Shown: positions 43,547 through 53,073 of the stretch, piece after piece
Layout of the letters: the number at the start of each line of letters is the position of its first letter
Position numbering within the stretch: the stretch's first letter is position 1
NCBI GenBank assembly: GCA_037200445.1
Contig: JBBCGH010000001.1
Span: forward strand, 1,116,001 to 1,180,000
Length of the DNA: 64,000 nucleotides
Source: Alphaproteobacteria bacterium
GTDB lineage: Bacteria > Pseudomonadota > Alphaproteobacteria > Rhizobiales > Xanthobacteraceae
Reading direction: 5' to 3'
Translations under genes and position numbers: made by a program
The notes under the pieces: model-generated
Told to the model about the DNA's origin: nothing
The model's database searches: none
What the model saw: only the letters and a program-made list of their open reading frames with translations

Positions 43547-44599
43547 CTATTCTGCCGGCTGCAGCGCGTAGCGCGGCCTGTCGGGGAGGCGCGCCCAGGC
43601 GGGGCGCGCGAACAGGAATTTGAGCGGCGTGTTGCGTACCGCGAGGAACAGCGTGACTGCAACCGCGATACCCGATGCGGTGACGAGCAGCGCAACGGTC
43701 CCAAGGTCGCCGATGATGCCGGTCTTGAGCAGCAACGAGCGCGAGGCCGCCATGCCGAGGAAGAACGCAAGATAGACCACGATCGAATGCTCGCCGAGCC
43801 AGCGCAGGGGCGAGAATGCATCGGCTTTTGCGATCAGCGCCGAGACTGCGACGACCGCGACTGCGCCCATCAACCCGAGCGTGAGCGACACGAAGGGCTT
43901 CGCGTCGAGGCCGGCGTAAACATAGAAGCCGTTGAATAGTGCCCAGGCTACGAGCCCGCATGCGGCGAGCATCGGGCGCGCCTGCACGGTGGCGGCGATC
44001 TGGAAGATGCGAGGCGCCAGCACGTAACCGGTGTAGAAATAGACGAAGCGGCTGCAGAACTCGTCGATCACGGTCCAGCCGGTTTCGACGTGCGCGATTT
44101 CGAGCGCGGCGAGCACGGTCCATATGAGCAGCACCGGCATGCCCCGCGTCAGCTTGGTGACGACGAAGAAGATCGGCAGCAGGTAGATGAACCAGAGCGT
44201 ACCGAACGGCTCGATGAAGGCCTCGGCATAGAGCCGCGCGACGCCGAGCGCGCCATGCTCGGCCGCCAGAGACGGCGCCTTGAAGGCGAACTGAATGGTG
44301 ACCCACAGCACGTAGAAATAGGCGAAGTGAACGACCTTTCGATCCAAGTAAGTGCGCCAGTCGCGGCCGATCACACGCGCCAGGAACAGGCCGGAGATCA
44401 GGAAGAAGTCTGGCATGCGAAACGGCTTCGCGAACGCGACCAGATGGTGCATCCAGCTTTGCTGGCCGGCCGCGGCCTCGACGCCCAGCGTCGAGTGCAT
44501 CATCACCACCATGACGATGCAGAAGCCCTTGGCGTAGTCGACCCAGTCGACGCGCGGCGCGCCGACGGTCTGTCCCGGTTCCGTTCCCATGCGTGCCAT
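43547..44599 (-). CDS. Acyltransferase 3-family membrane protein
   Basis: 350 residues, about ten membrane helices. DWVDYAKGFCIVMVVMMHST is the acyltransferase 3 (PF01757) N-terminus with the conserved His, followed by FLISGLFLARV. Such enzymes O-acylate (acetyl, succinyl) envelope or extracellular glycans. Start 44599 is one of three nearby ATGs (44665, 44599, 44590). It is 82 bases upstream of polA on the same strand. The envelope glycan is not identifiable. Confidence 0.88.
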   Translation of the reverse strand: MARMGTEPGQTVGAPRVDWVDYAKGFCIVMVVMMHSTLGVEAAAGQQSWMHHLVAFAKPFRMPDFFLISGLFLARVIGRDWRTYLDRKVVHFAYFYVLWVTIQFAFKAPSLAAEHGALGVARLYAEAFIEPFGTLWFIYLLPIFFVVTKLTRGMPVLLIWTVLAALEIAHVETGWTVIDEFCSRFVYFYTGYVLAPRIFQIAATVQARPMLAACGLVAWALFNGFYVYAGLDAKPFVSLTLGLMGAVAVVAVSALIAKADAFSPLRWLGEHSIVVYLAFFLGMAASRSLLLKTGIIGDLGTVALLVTASGIAVAVTLFLAVRNTPLKFLFARPAWARLPDRPRYALQPAE

Positions 44600-44700
44600 T
44601 ATGCGACCGCCGCGTTGCGTTCGGCTTACCGACAGCAAGGAGCGGGCCGGGCGTGGATTTAACATGTTGTTAACCCTGAGGGCCTCGCTTACGACGCCTC

Positions 44701-47139
44701 ATGGCCTTTGACGCGCCACTCCCCATCGACGAAGCGCTCCCAGCGCTCACAACTGCGCTGCTTGGGACAAATGTCGCCGTGCTGGTCGCGCCGCCCGGCG
44801 CCGGCAAGACCACGCGCGTGCCGCTGGTGCTCGCCCGGGAGCCGTGGGCGAAGGGGAAAATCCTCGTGCTGGAGCCTCGCCGGATCGCGGCGCGCGCGGC
44901 CGCCGACCGCATGGCAAAGACCATGGGCGAGCGCACCGGCGACGCAGTCGGCCTGCGCGTGCGTTTCGGCTCGAAAATTTCGGCGAAGACGAAGATCGAG
45001 GTGGTGACCGAAGGCGTGTTCACGCGGCTGATCCTCGACGACCCCGAGCTGAAGGGCGTCGCCGCGGTGCTGTTCGACGAGTTCCACGAACGCTCGCTCG
45101 ATGCGGACCTCGGCCTCGCGCTCGCGCGCGACATGCAGCAGGGCCTGCGCGAAGACCTGAAGATCCTGGTGATGTCCGCGACCATCGACGGCGCACGTGT
45201 GGCCGCGCTGCTCGGCAATGCGCCGGTGATCGAGTCACGGGGCAGGGCGTTTCCGGTTGAGACCCGATATGTCGGCCGCGATCCGCGCGCGCGCATCGAG
45301 GACCAGATGGCGGAGGCCGTGACGCGTGCGCTGCGCGCCGAGCCGGGTTCAGTGCTTGCGTTCCTGCCGGGTGCGGCCGAGATCCGCCGCACCGGGACTC
45401 TGCTGAAAGAGCGAGTCGAGACGAACACCGATGTGGTTGCGCTCTACGGGGCGCTCGATGCCGATACGCAGGACCGGGCGATCTCTCCCGCGCCGCCCGG
45501 ACGCCGCAAGGTCGTGCTCGCGACCTCCATCGCCGAGACGTCGCTGACCATCGAGGGCGTGCGCATCGTGGTCGATTCAGGGCTCGCACGCGTGCCGCGC
45601 TATGAGCCGGACGTCGGCCTGACAGGGCTCGAAACCGTGCGCGTCTCGCGCGCCGCCGCCGATCAGCGCCGCGGTCGCGCCGGGCGTACCGAGCCTGGCG
45701 TAACGTATCGGCTGTGGGACGAGCCACAGACCGCTTCGCTCGAAGCTTACGCGCGACCAGAAATCCTCTCCGCCGATCTCTCCGGCTTCGTGCTCGATCT
45801 CGCCGCCTGGGGCGCGGCGCCGGAGACGCTGGCGCTTCTCGATCCGCCGCCGAAGGGGGCGCTCACCGGGGCGCGCGGTCTTTTAGCAGAACTCGGCGCG
45901 CTGGATGACGGCCGCATCACCGACGAGGGCCACGCGTTGCGTCGGCTACCGCTGCCGCCACGGCTTGCCCGTATGGTGATCGACGCGGCGCGCGAAGGCG
46001 CGGGCGCGCTTGCTGCCGACATCGCTGCGGTGCTGACCGAGCGCGGATTGGGCGGCGATGACGTCGACCTCACGCATCGTGTGGAGAACTTTCGCCGCGA
46101 TCGCTCACGCCGCGCGAGCGATGCAAGGGCGATGGCGAAGCGATGGGCGCAGATAGCCGGAGGCGGGGAGGGACAAGGAAGCGTGGGCGCGATCCTCTCT
46201 CTCGCCTATCCGGATCGCATCGCCAAGAACCGCAGCAATGGGGCGTTCACGTTGGTGAACGGACGTGGCGGAAATGTCGACCAGGCCTCGCCGCTCGCAC
46301 GCGAGCCATTTATCGCGGTGGCCGAACTCACTGGCAGCGCCGGCAATGCCCGCATCGTGCTTGCCGCGCGGATTGCACTAGAGGAAATCGAAGCTCGCTT
46401 CGCTCATCGCATCGAGAATCGTGACGAGGTGAGTTTCGATGAAAGATCGTTCAGCCTGCGCGGACGGCGCGCGAAAAAACTCGGCGCCATCGCGCTCGCA
46501 GAACAGACGCGCAAAGTCGAGCCCAACGACGACACCGCGCGGGCGCTGGCCGGAGGCATCGCGCGCACCGGCATTGCGAAGCTGCCGTGGAGCAAGGCGC
46601 TGACGCAATGGCGCGGCCGGGTGACGTTCTTGAGAAAAGCTGAAGGCGATGAGTGGCCGGACCTATCCGACGCGGCGCTCGCCGCCACCGTTGACTGGCT
46701 CGTTCCTGCGTTCGCCGAGAAGACCAGCGTGTCGGCGCTTTCGGGTGACGAACTTTCGAATGCGCTGCACGAGTTACTCGCATGGCCGCTGCGGCGTCGC
46801 CTCGACACCGAGGCGCCGACCCATTTCGAGGCGCCGACCGGGACGCGCGCTGCGATCGACTACGAGGCCGAAGCGGGCCCGACGATCTCGATCCGCCTGC
46901 AGGAGCTGTTCGGCCTCGCCCAGCATCCCTCGATTGCGGGCGGACGCATTCCGCTGGTGCTGGAGCTGCTCTCGCCGGGACACAAACCGGTCCAGATCAC
47001 CCGTGACCTGCCGGGCTTCTGGCGCGGCTCATACGCCGCGGTACGCACCGAGATGCGCGGCCGCTACCCGCGCCACCCCTGGCCGGACGATCCGCTCGCG
47101 GCGGCGCCGACGCGCCGCGCCAAGCCGCGCGGGACTTGA
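44701..47139 (+). CDS. hrpB: ATP-dependent helicase HrpB
   Basis: 812 residues, DEAH-box superfamily 2 helicase. Motifs: VAPPGAGKTTRVPLVL, the DEFHERS variant of DEAH, MSATIDG, STSIAETSLTIEGVRI and QRRGRAGR. The C-terminal domain is the HrpB type (PLVLELLSPGHKP, LPGFWRGSYAAVR). The cellular role is poorly defined, possibly RNA remodelling. The start has no clear Shine-Dalgarno. It is divergent from the acyltransferase with ~100 bases between them. Confidence 0.95.
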   Translation: MAFDAPLPIDEALPALTTALLGTNVAVLVAPPGAGKTTRVPLVLAREPWAKGKILVLEPRRIAARAAADRMAKTMGERTGDAVGLRVRFGSKISAKTKIEVVTEGVFTRLILDDPELKGVAAVLFDEFHERSLDADLGLALARDMQQGLREDLKILVMSATIDGARVAALLGNAPVIESRGRAFPVETRYVGRDPRARIEDQMAEAVTRALRAEPGSVLAFLPGAAEIRRTGTLLKERVETNTDVVALYGALDADTQDRAISPAPPGRRKVVLATSIAETSLTIEGVRIVVDSGLARVPRYEPDVGLTGLETVRVSRAAADQRRGRAGRTEPGVTYRLWDEPQTASLEAYARPEILSADLSGFVLDLAAWGAAPETLALLDPPPKGALTGARGLLAELGALDDGRITDEGHALRRLPLPPRLARMVIDAAREGAGALAADIAAVLTERGLGGDDVDLTHRVENFRRDRSRRASDARAMAKRWAQIAGGGEGQGSVGAILSLAYPDRIAKNRSNGAFTLVNGRGGNVDQASPLAREPFIAVAELTGSAGNARIVLAARIALEEIEARFAHRIENRDEVSFDERSFSLRGRRAKKLGAIALAEQTRKVEPNDDTARALAGGIARTGIAKLPWSKALTQWRGRVTFLRKAEGDEWPDLSDAALAATVDWLVPAFAEKTSVSALSGDELSNALHELLAWPLRRRLDTEAPTHFEAPTGTRAAIDYEAEAGPTISIRLQELFGLAQHPSIAGGRIPLVLELLSPGHKPVQITRDLPGFWRGSYAAVRTEMRGRYPRHPWPDDPLAAAPTRRAKPRGT

Positions 47140-47151
47140 TACACAGAGCGC

Positions 47152-48057
47152 ATGAGCGACGCGAAACTCATCGGCCTCGACTGGGGCACCACGTCGTGCC
47201 GCGCCTATCTGATCGGCACGGACGGCGCGGTGCTCGACCGCCAACTCGACGGTCCCGGCATCCTGAAAGTCGAAGGACATTTTGGGCCCTGGCTCGACTC
47301 CATGATCGGCGGATGGGTCGCGACGCACGGCTCCGCGCCGGTCATCCTCTCGGGGATGATCGGCTCGCGGCAGGGCTGGAAGGAAGCGCCTTACGCGATG
47401 TGTCCCGCAGATGCGGACGACCTCGTGAAGGCGCTGGCGCGGATCGAGTGGGGTGAACTTGGCATCGCGTTGATCCCCGGCCTTTCGACCGAGAACGACG
47501 GCATGCCAGACGTGATGCGCGGCGAGGAGACGCAGATTTTCGGTGCGCTGGCGCTATCGGGCAACAGCGATGGCCTGTTCCTATTACCCGGCACGCATTC
47601 CAAATGGGCCGAGGTGCGTGACGGCCGTATCGCCTCGTTTCGCACCTTCATGTCCGGGGAAGTGTTCGGCGCGTTGAAGGATCACACGATCTTAGGGCGG
47701 CTAATGAGCGGCAACGCGGCCGATGCGGACGCCTTTGCTCGCGGCGTGCGCGAGGGCGCGGCACTGGAGGGCGCCGGGGCGCTGCTCAACCGCGTGTTTG
47801 CGACACGCACCTACGGCCTGATGGACAAGCTGCCCGGAACCGCGCTCTCGGACTATCTCAGCGGGCTCCTGATCGGCGCGGAAGTCGCGGAAGCAACGCG
47901 GCACACAACGAGCGCCATCACGGTCATCGCGAGCCCGGCGCTGGCGCAGCGTTACAGCGATGCGCTACGCCTGCTCGGCCACGACAGTGCACTCGCGCCG
48001 CCGGATTGCGTCGCGGCCGGCCACTGGCGCATCGCGCAAGCCGCTGGATTGATCTAG
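47152..48057 (+). CDS. dgoK: 2-dehydro-3-deoxygalactonokinase
   Basis: 301 residues of the DgoK family: LIGLDWGTTSCRAYL (ATP site), LSGMIGSRQGW, LLPGTHSKWAEV and TFMSGEVFGALK. It phosphorylates 2-keto-3-deoxygalactonate in the De Ley-Doudoroff galactonate route. It overlaps functionally with the aldolase that follows ten bases later. No galactonate dehydratase, transporter or regulator gene is adjacent in this window. Confidence 0.94.
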   Translation: MSDAKLIGLDWGTTSCRAYLIGTDGAVLDRQLDGPGILKVEGHFGPWLDSMIGGWVATHGSAPVILSGMIGSRQGWKEAPYAMCPADADDLVKALARIEWGELGIALIPGLSTENDGMPDVMRGEETQIFGALALSGNSDGLFLLPGTHSKWAEVRDGRIASFRTFMSGEVFGALKDHTILGRLMSGNAADADAFARGVREGAALEGAGALLNRVFATRTYGLMDKLPGTALSDYLSGLLIGAEVAEATRHTTSAITVIASPALAQRYSDALRLLGHDSALAPPDCVAAGHWRIAQAAGLI

Positions 48058-48066
48058 AGAAACATC

Positions 48067-48684
48067 ATGGACCTGCGCGCCGCACTCGCCCAATGCCCGA
48101 TCGCTGCCATCCTGCGCGGCGTGAAGCCGGACGAGATCGACGCGGTCGGCGATGCACTGATCGAAGCCGGCATCACCGTCATTGAGGTGCCGCTCAACTC
48201 GCCGCAGCCGTTCGAGAGCATCAAACGGCTCGCCGCGCGCCGCGGTGCGCACGCGCTGATCGGCGCCGGCACGGTACTCGACGCCGCAGATGTCGCGCGC
48301 GTGAAAGACGCGGGCGGCCGCCTGATCGTGGCGCCGAATTTCGATGCCGATGTGGTCCGCGCCGCCAAGGCCGCGAACCTGACCGCGCTTCCCGGCGTGA
48401 TGACTCCGTCCGAAGGCTTCGCGGCCCTCAAGGCCGGCGCGGGTGCGCTGAAGCTGTTTCCGGCCGAGATCATCCCGCCTGTCGTGTTCAAGGCCTGGCG
48501 CGCGGTGTTCTCCGCCGACACGCTACTGCTCGCGGTCGGCGGTGTCGGCGTCGACAACATCGGCGCGTACCGCGATGCAGGCGCCTCCGGCTATGGGATC
48601 GGCTCCGCACTGTACAGACCGGGGCGACCGGCGGCGGAAACCGGCAGGCTCGCCAAGGCCCTGGTTGCCGCCGCAAAGGCTTGA
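48067..48684 (+). CDS. dgoA: 2-dehydro-3-deoxy-6-phosphogalactonate aldolase
   Basis: 205 residues, class I aldolase of the KDPG/KDPGal family. TVIEVPLNSPQPFESI has the catalytic Glu and GALKLFPAEIIPP has the Schiff-base Lys. It splits 2-keto-3-deoxy-6-phosphogalactonate to pyruvate and glyceraldehyde 3-phosphate. It forms a pair with dgoK upstream. The LNSP motif supports the galactonate rather than the gluconate type. Confidence 0.93.
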   Translation: MDLRAALAQCPIAAILRGVKPDEIDAVGDALIEAGITVIEVPLNSPQPFESIKRLAARRGAHALIGAGTVLDAADVARVKDAGGRLIVAPNFDADVVRAAKAANLTALPGVMTPSEGFAALKAGAGALKLFPAEIIPPVVFKAWRAVFSADTLLLAVGGVGVDNIGAYRDAGASGYGIGSALYRPGRPAAETGRLAKALVAAAKA

Positions 48685-48779
48685 TTTTTCGACCTTTCCG
48701 GCCTATATCTCTGCTTCGAGAACTGAGGCCTCTCGTCCGGCATTTTATGTCGCGCGGGAGGTTTATTGCTTTTGGAGGC

Positions 48780-48826
48780 GCATGATCCCGAAAAGTGGAT
48801 ACCGGTTTTCGGAAAAGATCATGCGC
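48780..48826. repeat. Palindromic intergenic repeat, family A
   Basis: GCATGATCCCGAAAAGTGGA followed by TACCGGTTTTCGGAAAAGAT and CATGCGC. It lies twelve bases before the start codon of the URC1-like gene and would be in its 5' leader. Confidence 0.9.
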
Positions 48827-48837
48827 AACAAAAAGAC

Positions 48838-50094
48838 ATGACGAAACCGAATCGCGACACGCATATCCGCCTCACCTCGCATCCAGCGCGGAGCGGGCCG
48901 GTGCGCTTCCCGATCAACTGGGGCGCGGCGACCGCGCGTGAGCGCGGGCCGGTGGTCGGCACCGTGAACGCGGGTGTCGACCGCAACGCGATCGGCGCGC
49001 ATGGCGGCTCATATGCGCTCTATCGTGCGCTCGCTGTTTCGTCCGGTTCGCTCAGCCCGATCAACCGGCCGGACCTCACCAACACCGCGCCGGTGGTCGA
49101 GGTCGGTCCGTTTCCCCAGTGGTCGGAGCCGGGACGCATCGTCTCGCTCGACCCGTGGGGCCATCGCGTCGCGGAGGATTTTCGCGCCGAGATCGCCGAA
49201 GGCGTCGATATCCGCCCGAGCATTGCGATCACCAAGGCGCGGCTGACGATTTCCGAGCTTGACGAAGCAGTCGCGGCCGGCCGGCTCAAGGTCGACGGCA
49301 CGATCATGAAGGATACCGGCGAGGTCGCGGTGACCAAGGCGGCGGTCGAGCCGGTGTGGTACCTGCCCGGCATCGCGGAACGCTTCGGCGTCGCCGAAGA
49401 CGCGCTGCGCCGCACGCTGTTCGAGCAGACCGGCGGCATGTATCCGGAGCTGGTGACGCGGCCCGACCTCTCCGTGTTCCTGCCGCCGATTGGCGGCATC
49501 ACGCTCTACATCTTCGGCGATCCGTCGGCCGTGTGGGACAAGCGCCGCACGCTCGCCTGCCGCGTGCACGACGAGTGCAACGGCTCGGATGTGTTCGGCT
49601 CCGACATCTGCACCTGCCGGCCGTACCTCATTCACGGCATCGAGGAGTGCATCAAGGAAGCGCAGAACGGCGGCGGCGGTCTCATCGTCTATAATCGCAA
49701 GGAAGGCCGCGCACTCGGCGAGGTGACCAAGTTCCTGGTCTACAATGCGCGGAAGCGCCAGGAGGGTGGCGACCAGGCGGCGACCTATTTCGAGCGCACC
49801 GAATGCGTCGCCGGCGTGCAGGACGCGCGCTTCCAGCAGCTGATGCCCGACGTGCTGCACTGGCTCGGCGTCACCAGGATCGACCGCTTCGTCTCGATGT
49901 CGAACATGAAGCACGATGCGCTCACATCGTCCGGCATCGAGATCGGCGAGCGCGTGCCGATTCCGGATGAGCTCATTCCCGACGACGCCAAGGTCGAGAT
50001 GGAGGCGAAGAAGGCCGCCGGCTACTTCGCGCCAAAGGCGCCGACGACGGACGAGCTGCGCGCGACGGTCGGGCGCAAGATCGAGGAATTCTGA
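48838..50094 (+). CDS. GTP cyclohydrolase II-like protein of the URC uracil catabolism type (URC1)
   Basis: 418 residues, about twice the length of a bacterial RibA. The N-terminal ~200 residues (LTSHPARSGPVRFPINWG) are specific to the URC1 branch. The C-terminal part is GCH II-like with the zinc ligands in CRVHDECNGSDVFGSDICTC and IVYNRKEGRALGEV. In Lachancea yeast URC1 acts with URC4 and the phosphoribosyltransferase URC6 to break down uracil via ribosylurea. The neighbours here are exactly URC4 and upp. Start 48838 has no good Shine-Dalgarno. A riboflavin role is less likely from context. Confidence 0.88.
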   Translation: MTKPNRDTHIRLTSHPARSGPVRFPINWGAATARERGPVVGTVNAGVDRNAIGAHGGSYALYRALAVSSGSLSPINRPDLTNTAPVVEVGPFPQWSEPGRIVSLDPWGHRVAEDFRAEIAEGVDIRPSIAITKARLTISELDEAVAAGRLKVDGTIMKDTGEVAVTKAAVEPVWYLPGIAERFGVAEDALRRTLFEQTGGMYPELVTRPDLSVFLPPIGGITLYIFGDPSAVWDKRRTLACRVHDECNGSDVFGSDICTCRPYLIHGIEECIKEAQNGGGGLIVYNRKEGRALGEVTKFLVYNARKRQEGGDQAATYFERTECVAGVQDARFQQLMPDVLHWLGVTRIDRFVSMSNMKHDALTSSGIEIGERVPIPDELIPDDAKVEMEAKKAAGYFAPKAPTTDELRATVGRKIEEF

Positions 50095-50101
50095 CTCCTG
50101 G

Positions 50102-50218
50102 TCGTCATCGCCCGCGAAGGCGGGCGAACCAGTAAACGCAGTTTTTGATAATGGCACGACACAGCGTCCTCTTTCTTTTTGCGATTTCTGGATGCCCCGC
50201 TTTCGCGGGGCATGACGA
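50102..50218. repeat. Palindromic intergenic repeat, family E
   Basis: Arms TCGTCATCGCCCGCG and CGCGGGGCATGACGA; inner arms GCGAACCAGTA and GATTTCTGGATGCCCCGC. It lies between the URC1-like and URC4 genes and ends four bases before the URC4 GTG start. Confidence 0.85.
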
Positions 50219-50221
50219 ATC

Positions 50222-51454
50222 GTGAGCGATGCGGACGCCGCGCGCGCGTTGCTGTCGGCTTCAGCCGTGCGCGAGCGCGCGCACGAGATGCTCACCGCGG
50301 GCCTGCGCGGCGAGCTCGAGCATTTCACCATCGACATGGACAGCCTCGGCCCCGCGGCGCAGGTCGTCTCCGAACTGGTCCGCGTCAGCTATGCCGATCT
50401 GAATGTGCCATTTCACGCGCGCTGGCGGCATTTCGTCATCGGCGCGCGCGACCTGTGGGCCGAGCGCGGTGCGCAGGCCGGTTGGGCGAACCCGGCCGCC
50501 AAGGCACGTGCCGAATTCGATCTCGCGATCGTCTCGGTGCTGCTCGATGCCGGTGCGGGGGCGGGGTGGAAGTATCTGGATGTCGCGACCGAGCAGGTCG
50601 TGACTCGCTCCGAGGGTCTTGCCGTTGCAAGCCTGCGCATGTTCGAGGCGGGGGCTTTCTCATCGGATTCTACCGATCCGCTGCGAGCGGACGCCGAGCG
50701 GCTGATGCGATTGAGTCACGAGGAGATCGCCGGCGGGATGCAAAGCATGGTCGGCAATCGGCTTGTCGGCGTGGAAGGCCGTGCCGACTTGCTGGCGAGC
50801 CTTGGCAGGGCGGCTGCTGCGAAGCCGAAAGTCTTTGCGCGCGAGGACCGCGCCCGGCCAGGCGGTCTCTATGATTATCTCGCTTCGCTTGCCGAGAATG
50901 GCCGTCTGCCCGCACCGCGCATCCTCGAAGCCTTGCTTGAACATATGGGGCCCATCTGGCCGAGCCGGCTCACGCTTGGCGGTGTGCCGCTCGGCGACAC
51001 CTGGCGCCACGCGGCGATCAAACGCGACGATGCCACCAACGGTCTCGTGCCGATCCACAAGCTCTCGCAGTGGCTCGCCTATTCGCTGATCGAACCGCTG
51101 CAATGGGTCGGTATCACGGTGACCGACATCGATGGCCTCACGGGCCTCGCCGAATACCGCAACGGCGGCTTGTTCGTGGACGCGGGCGTGCTGCGCCTGC
51201 GTAATCCGGAAGCCGCGATCCATCCCAATCCGGTCGGCTCCACGCTGGTGGTCGAGTGGCGCGCGCTCACCGTCGCGCTGCTCGACCAGATCGCGGCGCT
51301 GATCCGCGAGCGCAAGGGGCTCACCATCGATGAATTCCCGCTCGCCTGCGTGCTCGAAGGCGGCACCTGGGCGGCTGGCCGCAGGCTCGCGCGCGAGAAG
51401 CGCGCCGACGGGTCGCCGCCGATTGCAGTCGAGAGCGACGGGACGGTATTTTGA
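50222..51454 (+). CDS. URC4/urg3-family (DUF1688) protein
   Basis: 410 residues matching the URC4/Urg3 family, required for uracil catabolism in yeast and induced by uracil in Aspergillus. I recognise [27 protein letters not shown] and [20 protein letters not shown] as conserved blocks; the reaction is not established. No signal or membrane segment. GTG 50222 follows a repeat; the ribosome site is unclear. Its stop region overlaps a TTG, but the downstream upp gene starts at ATG 51472. Confidence 0.9.
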   Translation: MSDADAARALLSASAVRERAHEMLTAGLRGELEHFTIDMDSLGPAAQVVSELVRVSYADLNVPFHARWRHFVIGARDLWAERGAQAGWANPAAKARAEFDLAIVSVLLDAGAGAGWKYLDVATEQVVTRSEGLAVASLRMFEAGAFSSDSTDPLRADAERLMRLSHEEIAGGMQSMVGNRLVGVEGRADLLASLGRAAAAKPKVFAREDRARPGGLYDYLASLAENGRLPAPRILEALLEHMGPIWPSRLTLGGVPLGDTWRHAAIKRDDATNGLVPIHKLSQWLAYSLIEPLQWVGITVTDIDGLTGLAEYRNGGLFVDAGVLRLRNPEAAIHPNPVGSTLVVEWRALTVALLDQIAALIRERKGLTIDEFPLACVLEGGTWAAGRRLAREKRADGSPPIAVESDGTVF

Positions 51455-51471
51455 GCGGGGCAGGGAAGCGC

Positions 51472-52101
51472 ATGCAAAACGTCACCGTCGTCGATCATCC
51501 GCTGGTGCAGCACAAGTTGTCGCTGATGCGCGACAAGGAGCGCTCCACCAAGGGCTTCCGCCAGTTGCTCAACGAAATCGGCATGCTGCTCTGCTACGAG
51601 GTGACGCGCGACCTGCCGCTGGAAGAGATCGACATCGAGACGCCGCTGGTGCCGATGAAGGCGAAGGTGCTCGAGGGCAAGAAGCTGGTGCTCGCGCCGA
51701 TCCTGCGCGCCGGCGTCGGTTTCCTCGACGGGATGCTCAGTCTCGTGCCCTCGGCACGCGTCGCCCACATCGGCCTCTACCGCGATCCGAAGACGCTGGT
51801 CGCGGTCGAGTATTACTTCAAGGCGCCGGAGGACATCGCCGACCGCCTCGTGCTGGTGCTCGATCCGATGCTCGCGACCGCGAACTCGGCGATCGCCGCG
51901 GTGGACCGGCTCAAGGAGGCGGGTGCGAAAAACATCCGCATCGTATGCCTCCTCGCCGCGCCCGAGGGGATCGAGAAATTTCACGGGCATCATCCCGAGG
52001 TGCATATCTGGACCGCCGCGATCGACGAGAAGCTCAACGAGCACGGCTACATCATCCCGGGCCTCGGCGATGCGGGCGACCGGATGTTTGGCACCAAGTG
52101 A
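51472..52101 (+). CDS. upp: Uracil phosphoribosyltransferase
   Basis: 209 residues. It converts uracil and PRPP to UMP; the URC6 equivalent feeds the URC route. N-terminal [20 protein letters not shown] is typical, the PRPP loop is [17 protein letters not shown], and [12 protein letters not shown] is the uracil-binding end. AGGGAAG precedes ATG 51472; a TTG at 51451 overlaps the URC4 stop but would add seven residues. As third gene of the set it suggests a catabolic rather than pure salvage role. Confidence 0.96.
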   Translation: MQNVTVVDHPLVQHKLSLMRDKERSTKGFRQLLNEIGMLLCYEVTRDLPLEEIDIETPLVPMKAKVLEGKKLVLAPILRAGVGFLDGMLSLVPSARVAHIGLYRDPKTLVAVEYYFKAPEDIADRLVLVLDPMLATANSAIAAVDRLKEAGAKNIRIVCLLAAPEGIEKFHGHHPEVHIWTAAIDEKLNEHGYIIPGLGDAGDRMFGTK

Positions 52102-52107
52102 CGCGTG

Positions 52108-52263
52108 CTTTCCCTCGCCCCGCGAAGCGGGGAGAGGGTGCCCGAGCGTAGCGAGGGCGGGTGAGGGGCCGTCGCGCTGATCGGAATTGCCCCTCACCCG
52201 GCTCGGAAATCGCTTTGCTCTTTCCTCGCCACCCTCTCCCCGCTTAAGCGGGGAGAGGGAAAG
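52108..52263. repeat. Palindromic intergenic repeat, family D
   Basis: Outer arms CTTTCCCTCGCCCCGCGAAG and GCGGGGAGAGGGAAAG; inner arms GGCGGGTGAGGGGC and GCCCCTCACCCGGCTC. It covers about half of the 315-base gene-free stretch 52102-52416. The rest (52264-52416) holds nothing I recognise apart from the next gene's ribosome site. Confidence 0.85.
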
Positions 52264-52416
52264 AAGGTGCGAGCGGCGATGACGACAGTTTGAGTGTTTG
52301 CCTCAACCCTTCATTCACCACCAAATTTCAAAAGCCGGACCTGTCGGCCCGCCGTTAGCTTCGCGGTTGCCACCGCCATGCTTGGATGGCGGCCTCGTAT
52401 TTTCGGTGGATCGCTC

Positions 52417-52941
52417 ATGCGGCAGATTCTCTTTTTCGCCATTGCGGCGCTCGTGCTCGCCGGCGTCATGCCGCGCGTCATGGGCAGCGTCGGCAATCGT
52501 CCCGAGGCCGAGACGCAACAGCCCGCGAGGCGCGCAGAACCCGCGCCGCAACAGCGGCAGTCCGCCAACTATCGCACCGTGACGGTGCAGGGCGATCGCC
52601 TTGGCCACTTCCAGGTCGAAGGATCGGTCGATGGACGCCGCCTCGACTTCATGGTCGACACCGGTGCATCTATGGTTGCGCTGCGCGAGCGCGACGCGGC
52701 GAAGCTCGGTATCTTCCCGGCGCCGCGCGATTACACCGGCCGCACCAGCACGGCGAACGGCGTCATCAAGGTCGCGCCGGTGCGCCTGCCGTCGCTCGAG
52801 GTGAACGGCATCCGAGTCTACGACGTGCAGGCGGCGGTGCTGCCCGACGAGGCGCTCGGCGTGAACCTGCTCGGCATGTCGTTCCTCTCGCGCGTGCGGC
52901 GCTTCGAGATGGCCAATGGCCGTCTCGTGATGGAACAGTAG
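52417..52941 (+). CDS. Retropepsin-like aspartic protease (TIGR02281 type)
   Basis: 174 residues. One N-terminal membrane segment (MRQILFFAIAALVLAGVMP), a Pro/Gln/Arg-rich linker, then a single pepsin-like half-domain. The catalytic motif is FMVDTGASMVALRE, with LLGMSFLSRVRRF near the end. It would need to dimerise, with the active site in the periplasm. Family proteins are common and uncharacterised in alphaproteobacteria. Start 52417 has GGTGGA upstream; 52294 and 52378 are longer alternatives. Confidence 0.86.
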   Translation: MRQILFFAIAALVLAGVMPRVMGSVGNRPEAETQQPARRAEPAPQQRQSANYRTVTVQGDRLGHFQVEGSVDGRRLDFMVDTGASMVALRERDAAKLGIFPAPRDYTGRTSTANGVIKVAPVRLPSLEVNGIRVYDVQAAVLPDEALGVNLLGMSFLSRVRRFEMANGRLVMEQ

Positions 52942-52945
52942 CGGT

Positions 52946-53061
52946 TGTCATTGCCCGCGAAAGCGGGCAATCCAGTACCCACCGAACAAGAAATTTGCGC
53001 TGACGGAGCAATAGGTCGTCGTCGGCGTTTACTGGATCGTCCGCCTTCGCGGACGATGACA
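52946..53061. repeat. Palindromic intergenic repeat, family E
   Basis: Arms TGTCATTGCCCGCGAAAGCG and CCTTCGCGGACGATGACA; inner arms ATCCAGTA and TACTGGAT. It ends 12 bases before the GTG start of the phosphomutase gene. Confidence 0.88.
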
Positions 53062-53073
53062 CCGGAGTTTGAC

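Noticed and set aside
48838-50094. Assignment as riboflavin-pathway ribA
   Set aside because: It has a long URC1-type N-terminal region and sits with URC4 and upp, not with rib genes.
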